Shown here in pieces: positions 11,798 to 23,830 of a stretch of 64,000 nt of DNA. Positions within the stretch are counted from its first letter, which is position 1. Every line of letters begins with the position of its first letter. Source of the stretch: Phoenix dactylifera (taxonomy: Eukaryota; Streptophyta; Magnoliopsida; Arecales; Arecaceae); contig NC_052409.1 of assembly GCF_009389715.1 (NCBI RefSeq), forward strand, positions 3,313,275 to 3,377,274, in the 5' to 3' direction. The position numbers and the translations under genes are program-made. The notes below the pieces were generated by a model. The model did no database searches. It was not told where the DNA came from and worked only from the letters and a program-made list of their open reading frames with translations.

Positions 11798-13490
11798 AAG
11801 GCATGCCTTCAGTACCTTGAAAGCTTTGTTGTTGTTTGAACTCTTATAGTTACTACGGTGGTCTAGCCAACTGCTAACCCTGGTTCCCCTTTCTGAGCTT
11901 ATACTACTGTTTATGATCAAGTTCCATTAGCAGCAGTTTCTGAGATCAAAATGTATTCCCAGTAATGCATGCATCAACACCCTCATACTCGCGTAGGCAG
12001 TTCTGAACACCTCACCCTCTTGAAAACAAAGATGAGCACACCAGGATGGCACGGAAACCTCCGTTCCGATCTGGTCAAGGGTGCTAACTAGGTAAAATTC
12101 TCTTGCACTGAAAGAGTTCAAACAAGCAGAAGGGGGAAAGGGGTGGAATTTCTTGTATATTTCATCAGATTTGTTTCTAATCCTATCCGACGCCTACTAT
12201 TATAACATTTTGAGGCAACATGCTGGATCTACAGCTGCAGTTACAGCCATGCAGCTTGAGGCAAGAAAAAAAAATGACTGGAAAATATGATTGTAAATTT
12301 GTGTTTGCATCCTCATTTGGGAGTCCTAGTCCAAATAAAAGTTAGAAGACATCGTATGAAGAAACTCAGGTAGCAAGATGTTGATTGTCATACATTTAAT
12401 GTAAACTTTTTTCTTTTTTTTTTGTCATGATTTCATATTTATTCTGATTAATTCAGCACGGACAATAACTAGATTCCAAAATGGTACTTCATCAATATCA
12501 TGAGCAAGTCTGCAATTCTGGAGAAGAATGCGATAACAATGTAAATGACAATAACAATGTAAATGAATTGATAACATGGAAGCACCAAAAATGTTTTTGT
12601 TCCAAGGTTCCTCTCCCTTTATGAAGCATAGATATACAAGTTTCATACCAGGAACCGTACATACAAAATCAGGTTACACTGAAATGACCAGAGAAGAGAG
12701 AGCCTTCTGCTATGGTGCTCGGGTCAGCAGACCCTTTTATTACCTGGTGCTCGGGTCAGCAGAATGATATCTCCATTCTGTAATGGGATCTTCCTCTTGG
12801 AAGATATTTTTACATAATAGAGCAAGCTCTCGCCGCTTGGCTAAATTTACAGAAGATGTTTTGAGTAATTACACAAACCTGTTAGCACCTCATCCTTCAG
12901 TTGGTTGTAACAATCTTAGCTCCTGCTAGGAATTCATGCCATTTGGTGCACCATAAATAGCATCCTTCATAAAAATTGAACACGACCAATGTCAAGTGAT
13001 TGATATTAAGCACAATCCCCCTACAGGGGAACAAGGTGATGAAAGCAAAAAAAAAAAGAAATAAAAGAAATAAAAAAATAAAAGGGCAATCATGACCAAC
13101 ATTTGATTATTGGAAATACAATTGGAACTTGGAAGCAAATCAGATTTCCAATTTTCATTAACTCAGGGTGAAGAACTAAAAGGATATTCAAGCTAATATA
13201 CGAATTTATAATATTTAATCAACAAACTCTCTGTACTACTTATGCAAGAATCACATTCTCCACCATGAAGCTGCACCCGGACCTTTAATGCAGCTGCATG
13301 AAACTAATATGAGGCAATAATAGAATGAAATCCCGTTTGGTTTCACACCACCGTGCCATAAGACCCACTTATAGATGCGGTTGCATACCGTTTGAAAACC
13401 AGTCAGATAGCTAGCTAACTCAACAAACATCTTTGCAATAAATTGAGAGGGCACCATCCTCAGGCCTCTCCCCCTTCCCCTGGATCATTT
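11651..13490. other. Convergent intergenic region between the PsbQ-like and DUF3755 genes
   Basis: The start is 3'UTR of the plus-strand gene, with a (GA)n microsatellite at 11764-11793. The right part is probably 3'UTR of the minus-strand gene. Open frames at 12425-12646 and 12576-12767 have no recognisable family. I see no repeat beyond short A-rich tracts near 13050. Confidence 0.5.
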
Positions 13491-13493
13491 GAG

Positions 13494-16400
13494 TCACTGG
13501 GTGAAATGGTGGTTTTCATCATTCTTTGCCCAAAAATACAAGGACACCTAAGTAAAAGCCTGGGGGCGCCATAGTAGACCATAAAATAAAACAGGATGAG
13601 TGCACATTATAACACCATCCAGGAATGAAACCAAGCTCTGGTTACCGGAAATGGTCAACCATTCACTAACTTTTCAGGAGACACTAATGAAGGTTGAAAT
13701 CACAAAGCAGATCTCTGTTCTTGCCAAACTATTGTGGCAGTGGTCTTCTATGAAATATGTGACGGTGAGATTTGTTGGCATTAAGTAAGGAAGAGGATGC
13801 TACTACCTACCTTCAGATTTGTAGGCACTACCTTATTGCATGATGATAAGCGATAATTGAGCTCATAACTGTTAGCTCGGTCAGCACTTTGCCCTTGGAG
13901 GAGGTCTAGGGTTCAAATCCTAGGCATTGCTCGAATAAAAAAATTAACAACCTGAACTTCCTCGTGATGATGGCACATAGACATCATAACTTAGAGAGGA
14001 TTGGTACGTTTTACAGGGAGGCCTTTCCATCTTGCCAATCAATTGGAGCATTAGTTTTTATTTTACTCATAGCAAAGTAGCCATTGTCTCTTCCCCCCCT
14101 TCTTATCTTTTCCATTAGATAATATGTCTGTCTTTCAATTCTCTCCATTCTAGTACCATTAAGCTGAGACTAATTCAAAGCTTTTGTTTTACCAGCAATT
14201 AGACATCAGGACAGAAATAATTTGAGGCAATAAGGTTCATCCTGATACCAAAGAGAAAAATGGAACCATTGGACTCTTTATGCCCTATTTTTTTGAAAGA
14301 TCAACATAGAAGGATAATGATATGATCTCACTTCTGCAAGAAAAGAGATAAAAAAGAACATCAAATTAAGGAGCAAGCAAAATTTTTACCTCGCTCTTAA
14401 AAGAGACAACAGATTTGAGAAGTTCCTCATCGATTGACAGTGGCAAAGGAGGCAATGGACTCATTATCCCAGGAACCTGATTCTTTATTGGAGGCATCTC
14501 GCTTATTCTGTACAAAATTAACATTAGTAATTATACAACTTATTATTAACATACTTGGGCAGATATAAAAACAAACAACTGTAACGTTTTAAGTAAATTT
14601 TTTTGAAAAAATTGAATGGCATTATACCTACGCAAAATGGATGTGAAGTTGTTTCTTGTGTGAAGAAATAATTTGATGTTCTCCTGTATCTGCAAGATTG
14701 GAATGACTTTAAAAGAAATCACAAGCAAAGCATGACATTTGTTAGAGACGTTCAGTCAGTTTAGATATATCACATCAGAAAATAGGATAAGAAACAAACT
14801 TATAGACTAGCATTCCGAAATAAACTGCTCCTGCAGACGCAATTTGTGTGAGAGAAGAACCTGCAGAGCCTGGGCATATGAGGCCCAATAGTCCCACATC
14901 GGAAAGACTCGTTCCAGAGCCTGGGCATATGAGGCGGGTGTCTCCAAATCCTGCAGACGCGTTTTGGGTGGAAAACAAAACCGGGGAGGGGTGAAGGACG
15001 CTTGCGTGAAGCCCCAGAACCGGACAATATCTGGCAGGGGAGCCCCGTGTTCCCCCCTCATGTGGCCCCCACGTGGGCACTAGGTGCCTCACGTGCCTCG
15101 CAGAGGCGGGGGCGTGACATTTGGTATCAGAGCCGAGGACGGCTCTTGTCCGATGGTGGGAAGGGTGTGAGGCCCAATAGTCCCACATCGGAAAGACTCG
15201 TTCCAGAGCCTGGGCATATGAGGCGGGTGTCTCCAAATCCTGCAGACGCGTTTTGGGTGGAAAACAAAACCGGGGAGGGGTGAAGGACGCTTGCGTGAAG
15301 CCCCAGAACCGGACAATATCTGGCAGGGGAGCCCCGTGTTCCCCCCTCATGTGGCCCCCACGTGGGCACTAGGTGCCTCACGTGCCTCGCAGAGGCGGGG
15401 GCGTGACACGTAACATTAGCATGTAAAGCAATTTGTGTGAGAGAAGAAACTTTTGGTATGTTGCTTGATGGTTGTGCTTTACCAGGAGCAAGGTTTATAG
15501 CTCAAGACTTTCAGTTTAAGAATGGCAGTGGGGAAATAAGACAAGGGTACATTACACATAGAAAGATGAAAATGAGAATTCTTGCTTAAAATTGTTTTCT
15601 TTTATTTTACGTTTCCTTTTTTTGGTGACCTAGCACTGCATTTGCAATATATAAAGTCATGACTATACTTTGCCATGTAGTCATGCTTATTTTTGCACTC
15701 TCCTTTTTCTCTCCTCAGTTTTCAGACTCAATTTCTGAATGGTATGTTCATTTTGTTTGACACCATTGGTAAGTATGAGAAATCTTGACCTAATGTGATA
15801 AGTTTGTCCAGCAAAATTTTTTGCATGTTTAAGATCAAGAGCTTAAATACTTTATTTGTTCAATTTATTTTATCTATATATAAAAGTAACTGACACTTTT
15901 TTCATGTAGCTACTTTAATCCAGATTTTTGAGATTTGGTTTTGAATCATAGTTCTATGCTAGAGTAATATGATGGAGGAAATCTACCATAGAGCATGGTA
16001 TGTGTACTGGGTGTAAAAGAAATTATAAAATGACTAAAAGATAGATTTTCATGTGCAAGAAGTTAAGCAAATGGGTAATGTGAGGTTCCTAAGCTCAAGC
16101 TGCAGAACTTGGCTTCCCCTAATTTAAAGTTCATTTTTTGCATGAGTCAGCCTTCTCAGGCTCCTTCTCATTAAGCTTTTGACTGTTTCCCATTCTATCA
16201 TCACATTCATGGCACCAAATTTATTTGAAAATTATCTCTGAACGAATGAGCACATGGACATATTCTGCTCATTCTTTCTAAATGGACCTTAACCACAAAT
16301 GCATAACAAACCCCAAAAACTTGTGGAGAGTTGCATGATTTGCCAATCCTTCATCCAAGAGTCCCCTCCAATTAGTTCCCTAGCTTGACTCCCATGTTGG

Positions 16401-19400
16401 AATGCCTTGCACCAATGTAAGAACCTAACCTTAAATGCTTATTTACTTGCCACAGCTCTCAAACGTATTGGCATTGCTTGCATTAAAAAACAAAATGATA
16501 TAAATACCAAAAAACGTTCTATCCTACCCAAGAACATAGACTTCCATGCCCCACATTTCTTCCTTATAAACCTTGAATATTTCCCTGAAGAACTTCATAA
16601 TTCAAGATTTTTTACTTTTTGTTTCCTCAAATTTTCTGTATTTACATGCCATGAAGGAAAGTTCTTGTATCATGCGCCGCTCGCACTCGTGTATGTACAC
16701 TTGTTTATGTGGCATTCCATGGTATATAGCTCAGCCAATAAGAACAACTTGTAGGACTAGGCCTTGGTGTCAGATTAATTCTTTTAACGGCTTTACAAAT
16801 TTTGGGAATATGTTTAATATAATCTTCTAATCTACATTCTCTTCCTTCAAAAATATGCATCCAACAATCTTGCAGGTGAAAAACCTAGATCTTTGCAATA
16901 ATAGTAGGAGTCATTGCACAATTGTTTAAGAAAGTGATAACCAACACCCAGAAACTCATGACTTGTTTCTCTAATGGTATGAAGAAGAATGAGCCAATTC
17001 TAAGCACTAAACTAGACAGAGAAGAAAGTTAAAATACAAACCTTGAATGTAGCAAGATTTGCTGAAATCTGCCCTAAAATTTGAACATTTTCATCCAGAA
17101 GATGCTGCATTGCACCATCAAAAGCTGGGCCTAATCAAAAAAAAATGTGGCAGATAAACAGGGTGCAAAGGACTTTTACAGTGTAAATGTTTTAGTTATT
17201 CAGTAACAGAATAGAAAAGAATATTTAGGTAAAGAAGAACTATACTAAAAGATGGCAAACTGAAATCACGCACATCCTTTTCCATCTCTTGGGGAAAAGC
17301 TGGCATAGCATACCTCTGGTTACACTCACATACTTGGAGACATAATAGGTTGATAACTAGCATATCAAGATATCTTGTTGCCAGAGGAGCATTAACCCAT
17401 ACATATACAATAAATAATCAATCAAACTAAACAAACAGCAAAAGAACCCAAATTAACTTGTTCTGCATAAACATGATTTTTGAAGTATGTAATCTGTTTA
17501 ACAAATCCCCGCTATGGCCAACCCCAAGCCTAGATGAGAAAGATGGAGGGTTGATATCAGGTTGATAGCCATTCCTAAAAATATGTCAATAACTATGAAA
17601 TGGATCATAATTAGCGACCCTATATAGTTGGGAAAAGGCTAGATGATTATGGTTATGGCTATTTAATCTGTTTAATCAGCAAGGAATAAGAATATAAATT
17701 GAACTCCATCTTATCATGTCGTTAAGCTTACCAAGTATATACAAGAAAATGTGTATATTTAGAAAGCATCTTTTTGATCCCAAGGTTATCTAACAAGTTG
17801 TTTTAGAAGTATTATATCACGTGTGCTTATCTAGCCAGAGTGTAGTAGAAGATTCGCATTTAAATTATCACTATTCACCAGAGGAAGACTCACTTGGAAG
17901 GGCTCAAATATTCTGTTATAATTTGTATATCACCTTTTTCTATTATATGCAAAGTTCCACTTCGTCCCTCTCTTTAGAAAAACCTTTCAAGAGAGAAACA
18001 ATTGGAATGCATATCAGAAGGGGAGGTGTTTTTTAATCACAAATAAATAAATATATAAATGAATATCAATATCAACTGAGGCACAAATATAATAATAGAA
18101 ATTATCTCATCTATCATGGCAAATCAAACCATCAATTAGTTCTGTACTTGTAGGGAACTGAGAAAAAAGTGTATATCACCTTTTTCTATTATATGCACAT
18201 TTCCACTACGTCATCTGTTTAGAAAAACTTCTCAAGAGAGAAACAATTGGTATGCATATCGGAAGGGGAGGTGCTTTTTAGTCACAAATAAATAAATAAA
18301 TAAATAAATAACAATATCAACTGAGACAGAAATGAAAAAATAGAAATTATCCCGTTTATCATGGCAAATCAAACCATTGATTAGTTCTGTACTTGCAGTG
18401 AACTGCGAAAAAGTAATTCCACCAAACCAGTTACAAAATTAAATTCATAAAAATTCAAGCACCCCAACATTGTCTTAAGTAGTAGTCTTCTTGAGTTTTC
18501 CTCACCAGTATCTATGTTCTCCCATCCTCCACAAAAATTCATTGCTATAAGTACATATTCTCGCTGATGTGTTTGTGTTTCAGATTTGTATAGACTTTGG
18601 TTATAAAGTCTAATCTCGACTAATTTTTCTCAACAAATTCATATGCGTATTCACATGAGACTGCATTTGGAGCCTGTTTGGATCCCCTGATATATTATCC
18701 ATGTATAAATTCTTCAAATAGTCAAAAGTTAAGAGACAATTAATGAAGAATTTGACAGAGCAAAGGAGCCCCGAGACCGCAAAATACACAAAAATCAGGA
18801 TTCTATGTTCCTCTTAAACGGTGATTTATGATATCATGGTTTTGTAGGATTGTGAGTTCAAGCATATCCTTACATAAAAAATCTCTCTCTTTCCATATCT
18901 TCCGCTGATAAACTGTTCTCACCACCTGCTATGCCATATATGGATAAATTCTAAAGGAGTCCAAACAAGCCCTTCATTTGGTCCGTCAGCTTATTTGTAT
19001 CTGAGATAAACATTGCCACCTACATAAAAAGATAGCACCTTAACCCTTCATCTAGACTCTTTGCAAGTCTAAAGAAATGTTGGAGGGCAGCGCATTAGTC
19101 GCATAAGCTTATCTGGTCCATAAAATATGTCTTACAAACTGCCAACTAGCCATATAGGTCAAGGGCAGGCCTACCTTTTGCCTAAATTTGCCTTGGCCAA
19201 GAATTCGATGGCAAATTTGGAGGATTGACATTAGGCTGATAACCAGTCATGCAATCTGCTCAAGCCCATATTTTATGGGAAAAGGCTTGAACGATAATGA
19301 TGATGATAATGACTCTAAGCACAGCAATTGTTTCCTGCATGCATTATTCATATTCAAATAGCAGAATTACAATTTGAAAAAGAGAACAGTTCGATTTGTA

Positions 19401-22400
19401 TAGATAGAAGAGATACCAGCAGATGGGAAAAACCTCCACATACCTGCTACTTTATTCAGCATAACTCATAAACCATACAAAATTCATTAATCTCAAAGGG
19501 TTCACATCTATATACGCTTAAAGAACCTAAAACAATGTTTCCTAATCATAGGACTACCAACTTATCTCTAAGGAACTTGAGTTCTGACATACATAGATTG
19601 ACTCAAAATGGAATGTCTAATCAACCTGAAACTCCTGAAGCTTAAGACTGGGTACTTGAGTGTGCTACAGTGAGTAATGCTAAGATGATGCAGCAATTTT
19701 ACAAAAACAGTTACATAGCATGGTGTAACTCTCCTACTGGGACCTCTCATGACAGCCAGTACCTGACACAGCACAGGTTGTCAAGAGCGGAGAAATAGGA
19801 GAGCTACAAATCAGCTGTGTAATATTTTACTGTACGATTTTTGTGTTACTTTAGCACCTTCTCTGAATTCTGCTCTAAGAAATATAACCAAAAAGTGTAA
19901 ATTTATATTTTTATCAAACTCCATAGAAACCATCAGAAATACTTCAAAATACAATCCTAGTTACCACAAACAAATGCTAGCCCAACAGAGCCTTAAAGTA
20001 TAAATTATAAGTCTAGTTGTACACATTATAGGGGGAAAACCACTAGAAAATTAGTCCCGACAATTAGTACGAAAATTGCAATACAATACGAATATGTAAC
20101 TTTCACTGAAAAGACAGATGAAAGAATCCTAGGACTTGATAAGAATGGTAAACTAAGTGAAAACAAAACTCAAAAATTAAAAATAACTAAATCTAAACTT
20201 AGTTTGGATCTGAACTACATTACTGGTTAACATTTAGGAGTTCAAATTCCAATGGTATTTATATATTCAATACTTAAATTGGCTTAAAAGGTGATTTGAG
20301 GTGTTTGGATAATCCTGGGGTTGTGAGACCAATAGCCTCTTCAAATGTTCTCATCTTCTCCCTTCCTCCGCTTACTAAATTGAAGGCTTCAATTTATAGT
20401 TCCCACACAAGTCTGCTATATCAAGTAGGTGGTTTGCCACTCGAACATTGTAAGTTGCTGGTCGAATAGATTGAATTTGCAAATATGCTCAAGCCAGAAG
20501 GGATAATTCGATTAAATAGTTTGAATCTACTAATGGAAGATATGAAGCCTTTGCTGAAATTGGTTGATGCAGTTTGAATTAATTGGTTGTCATCTGCATG
20601 CTTAATTGCCACTAAACACTTCACAAGGGTAAACTGTCTTCTTGATCAGTGAGTTGCACTTAGTACTTACAACGACCACATCATTTGTCGTGTGGAAATG
20701 AATCAGCCTTATCTAAGATTTCTGAAAGGAGGTAAATAAATGACATTAACAAAAAAAGGGAAAAATTTAGAATAATAGAAAAGGTAAACATGAAAGTTGA
20801 AACCTAATAGTATAGAAATAAGCAACTTAGCAAAATTCTCATAGTAAAAGAAACATCCTCATAACAGATGAACAAACCACCTTCATGCAAAAACTGATCA
20901 CTGTGGTTCACATTATGCATCATAAGCGAATATGGGGACACGCCGTCTAATGGAACCTTGTGAATATTTGCTCCTGGGGAAGAAGCCACCATCTTTTCCT
21001 GAAATTATTATTAAGAGACTGAGTTTGTATGAAGACTGCACTTTCTAAATATTTGAAAATTTAACAAATAATTTAAAGATAGAAATATAGTAATATTTGA
21101 ATAGATTTTTCCCCTTAATTCAATAAGAAAAAGAATATAAAGATATTAGGAGAGAAATATTGAAAAATCAAAAGCCAAAATATGGCATTTATCATATAAC
21201 TGTACCCTAGAGTTATGAAGCCACCAGTGACAAACTAAGATTCTGCCTTGATATATGAAATTGTTAATTCAAAATTAATCATCATACATAATCATAAAAA
21301 CCTAATACATGAACCGTTAAGCTAATTTTTTCAATAGATAATCAAATAATATAGAAGGATATGAACAGGAATTTCATAAAGATAAGTACAGAAAAGTTCA
21401 CTAGAAAAGGTAAAAAGTGTTACCTTTGTGTCTTTTATTTTCTTTCCTGCATAATGTTCTTCAGGCCTCCGTCTTTTACCACTTTCATTATTCTACAAAG
21501 ATACCAATATATCAGTATGGTGCCTCAAAAAAGATTATTCAGGAGTCTTTGGGATAAATCAAGGTACACATGATGCATATGTAAATCAGCATCAACAAGT
21601 ACAAATAACATTAAAGTTTTTGATCAAATAGGCAGTGAAATAATCGAATACAAGATAAATAGAAGCATCATCAATATAGTATCTGACTAAATAGATTATA
21701 ATGTTTATGCAGTACGATAATAAAATAAGTCTAGAGAATTTATAACTCAACTCAGCTAAGCCTTAATCTGAAACTAACTGGGGTTGGCTACATGAATTCC
21801 TCTCCTCCATTCCGCTTGGTTTAGGGCCATACCTATGTCTAGATAATTTACTAGAGGGAAATTTATGGATGAGATATATGAATAATGTTGGTGCTGAAGA
21901 ACTTACACTTATCCAGTGACACCTCAATGCAACATCCCTTATAGTCTTTTCTGGAAGCATAGCTGCTATCTTTGTATACTTCATAAAATTTGGTTCATGA
22001 GCATATCTGAAATTGTTTAAAGAAAAAAAATAATTCTTGGTCCAAAAACCAACAGGGAAAAAGAAGCAGCAGAAAATGGAGGTTTATATTCTGTACATGT
22101 TCAAAGGAATACCAGATAGTATAGAAAAACAAGAAAATACAAATCACTGAATTAGATGGGCAGAAGCTATTTAAATAAAACAATTCATATGATCAAATAA
22201 TTCATATGCTTGCAGCGGACGATTCATTAGAATGAAACGACAAAGACACACAGTAGCTAAACTGCACAGATACAAGAGAATTAGTTACAACTTCTGCAAT
22301 CTTTCATGAGTTAAACACTACCAGTAAGCGTGAATCTGCTTGATAACATCATCACATTAGGCAAGTAAATGTTATAAATCAATATAAAGTTATTGAAATA

Positions 22401-22965
22401 TTTCAAATATCATATCTCGAACATTTGCCTCATTTACACTAGACACTCAATGATGTTTCCAAACAACCAAATGCTTCTATGGAATTATTTGTTTTCCAAA
22501 CTACCAATACTAGCACTGGATTTAAAAACTTCAATAACAAAGATTTCAGGTAGCTAAGATTCGAGCATCAGCGCAAAAAAGATATGGAAAGTAGAAAGCA
22601 AAAAAAGAAAATCAAATCAATAATTACACATACTTCATAAGACCTTCATTCAATTTAGCCACTTCTTGAGCAGACCAATCTGAACCTGACACAGTACCAG
22701 GCTTGAACCTGTGCACATGATCAAGACAAAAATTGCTTGAAGAGCTTCCAGCTGCACTTATTGCAGACATATTGGCAGTCATACTGGGGTTACCAGGCAG
22801 AAACATCCCATGAGTGTTGCTGTTCAAGCCTGAACTGCTCATGCCCCCAGAAATCATCTCCGTGGTTCTATTTATTGCCCCTGTCTGGAAAGAAACCATG
22901 TGTTGATTGCAAAAGGAGTATGGAAAGGTCCCTTGCTGAAAATCCATATTCAAATCAGCTGCCAT
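13494..22965 (-). CDS. SANT/MYB-like DUF3755 domain protein
   Basis: Minus-strand coding exons are 22965-22634, 22006-21907, 21492-21424, 20998-20881, 17130-17042, 14689-14628 and 14507-14390; all phases agree and give 296 codons. I start at the ATG at 22965; the frame can be read one codon further only through a TTG. An N-terminal Ser/Asn/Gly/Met-rich stretch is followed by a SANT/MYB-like domain: SDWSAQEVAKLNEGLMKY, then KYTKIAAMLPEKTIRDVALR. A basic segment GKRRRPEEHYAGKKIK follows, then the DUF3755 region with QHLLDENVQILGQISANLA and MSPLPPLPLSIDEELLKSVV. The family is probably nuclear; its exact role is not established. The last exon is uncertain. Either the donor at 14389 is used and a 30-base exon at 13523-13494 ends the protein with NDENHHFTQ, or the frame reads through to a TAA about 25 bases on. 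Introns hold a small LTR element, a 246-bp duplication, a MITE and a SINE. Confidence 0.8.
13862..13946 (+). mobile_element. tRNA-derived SINE fragment
   Basis: The A box TTAGCTCGGTCA (13871-13882) and a perfect-looking B box GGTTCAAATCC (13910-13920) are about 38 bases apart, followed by a short A-rich end at 13936-13943. The head is tRNA-like but cannot form a full cloverleaf with an acceptor stem, so it is a SINE rather than a tRNA gene. It lies in the 3' part of the DUF3755 gene, antisense to it. Confidence 0.55.
14831..14884 (+). repeat. Patchwork flank of the small LTR element
   Basis: This stretch is a mosaic. CCTGCAGACGC (from 14830) and CAGAGCCTGGGCATATGAGG (from 14864) are copies of pieces found inside the LTR, while the part between them (14839-14859) repeats 21 bases that also lie after the 3' LTR at 15428-15448. 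A clean 5-bp target duplication is not seen. Confidence 0.75.
14879..15408 (+). mobile_element. Minimal LTR retrotransposon derivative (TRIM/SMART type)
   Basis: Two direct repeats of 241 bp (14879-15119 and 15168-15408), which I found identical on reading them side by side, begin TGAGGCCCAATAG and end GGCGTGACA, the TG...CA ends of an LTR. The 48-bp internal part starts with TTTGGTATCAGAGC, containing the 12-base primer-binding site TGGTATCAGAGC used with initiator tRNA-Met, and ends in the purine-rich GATGGTGGGAAGGG that serves as a polypurine tract. No coding capacity exists, so it must have moved with enzymes from another element. It lies in the DUF3755 intron between exons at 14689 and 17042. 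LTR identity argues for recent insertion or recent gene conversion. Confidence 0.85.
17925..18414. repeat. 246-bp tandem duplication in a DUF3755 intron
   Basis: Copy 1 (17925-18170) and copy 2 (18171-18414) both start GTATATCACCTTTTTC and share AGAGAGAAACAATTGG, a (TAAA)n tract, and GGCAAATCAAACCAT. They differ by scattered substitutions and the length of the TAAA run. Confidence 0.85.
18664..18981. mobile_element. hAT-like MITE with 7-bp flanking repeat
   Basis: A segment of 304 bp (18671-18974) is flanked by CATTTGG on both sides (18664-18670 and 18975-18981). Its ends are inverted: AGCCTGTTTGGATCC on the left and GGAGTCCAAACAAGCCC on the right, and an inner pair ATTATCCATGTATAAA / TATGGATAAATTCT extends the fold. 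The TGTTTGGA ends and a 7-8 bp duplication fit a non-autonomous hAT-type element. No coding capacity is present. Confidence 0.5.
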
Positions 22966-23830
22966 CAATATACTAAGCCACTAATTTACTTTCCACTGTC
23001 CAGATTACGCTATGTTTTATCCTAAAGAAACCTACCCTGATCGCTGGCCCGTTCCATTTTGGAACAGTCAGTACCCTCAAGCTTCAAATTAGACTAATTT
23101 CACAAATAGATAACCTCCAAAACTTTTTTAGCAGACAACAAATCCTGATCGCAGCAGAACTCTCTAAGAAAAACCATAAATTCAACAAATATTTAGGATA
23201 GCATCTTAGGCAACCATTGTTTTGACCACCTAGGAAGCTCCGGAGCATCCAAAATCCAAGATATCAACCATGCAATGATGCCAGCATCATTCCCCCGCAG
23301 CAAAACCCCACAAGCAAGTCCTCTCTTCCCCTGTGGCAAAAAATCACAAATTTCAGCTCAAGAACAAACAATTCAGCAAACCACCATCTCAATTTCCAGA
23401 GAGGGATCAGATTTCACAGAAGTCATTTCACCGCGCCCTAGAACTCACCCCTCTACGAAACCCCAAAACCCTCCAAAATTCCCATTCCCACGGCACCCCA
23501 AACTTCTTTAATTCTTTCAAGATGCATGCAAATCAAAACCCTAACTTTCACCCACCACTCTCAGGAGCCCACCGACACCTCCCACCACACAAACCCCAAG
23601 AAATGCACCCCCAAGAACCAAACAGAATCAAGAACATCTCATTAAAACAGAAAACCAAAAAAGATCACCGCTTTCAGATACTTACCAGGCTCTCCCATGC
23701 TCTTCTTACTCCACCGGGGCACGGAGAACGAAAACACTAACAAGATTCCGGTCTTTTTCACTCCCACCCTGCACTCTTCCCTTCACGCCAATGGGAGGCG
23801 AGCCACAAAGGCCTCCGCTTTTTCGAGGGG
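22966..23830 (-). promoter_or_regulatory. 5'UTR exon and 5'UTR intron of the DUF3755 gene
   Basis: On the minus strand a strong donor, CCTG then GTAAGTATC, lies at 23686/23685 and can splice to an acceptor shortly upstream of the ATG at 22965. This implies a 5'UTR exon around 23686-23800 and an intron of about 0.7 kb. A (CT)n tract at 23959-23979 lies in the promoter side. Transcript ends are not visible. Confidence 0.5.

Noticed and set aside
13862-13946. Possible tRNA gene
   Set aside because: The A and B boxes are present but the acceptor stem and cloverleaf are not, and an A-rich tail follows, so SINE is more likely.
14775-15381. Minus-strand open frames up to 191 aa with repeated segments
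   Set aside because: They are translations of the two identical LTRs; the repeated peptide reflects the DNA repeat and not a protein.
23275-23740. Pro/Lys-rich plus-strand frames
   Set aside because: They lie in the presumed 5'UTR intron of the minus-strand DUF3755 gene and have no motif.
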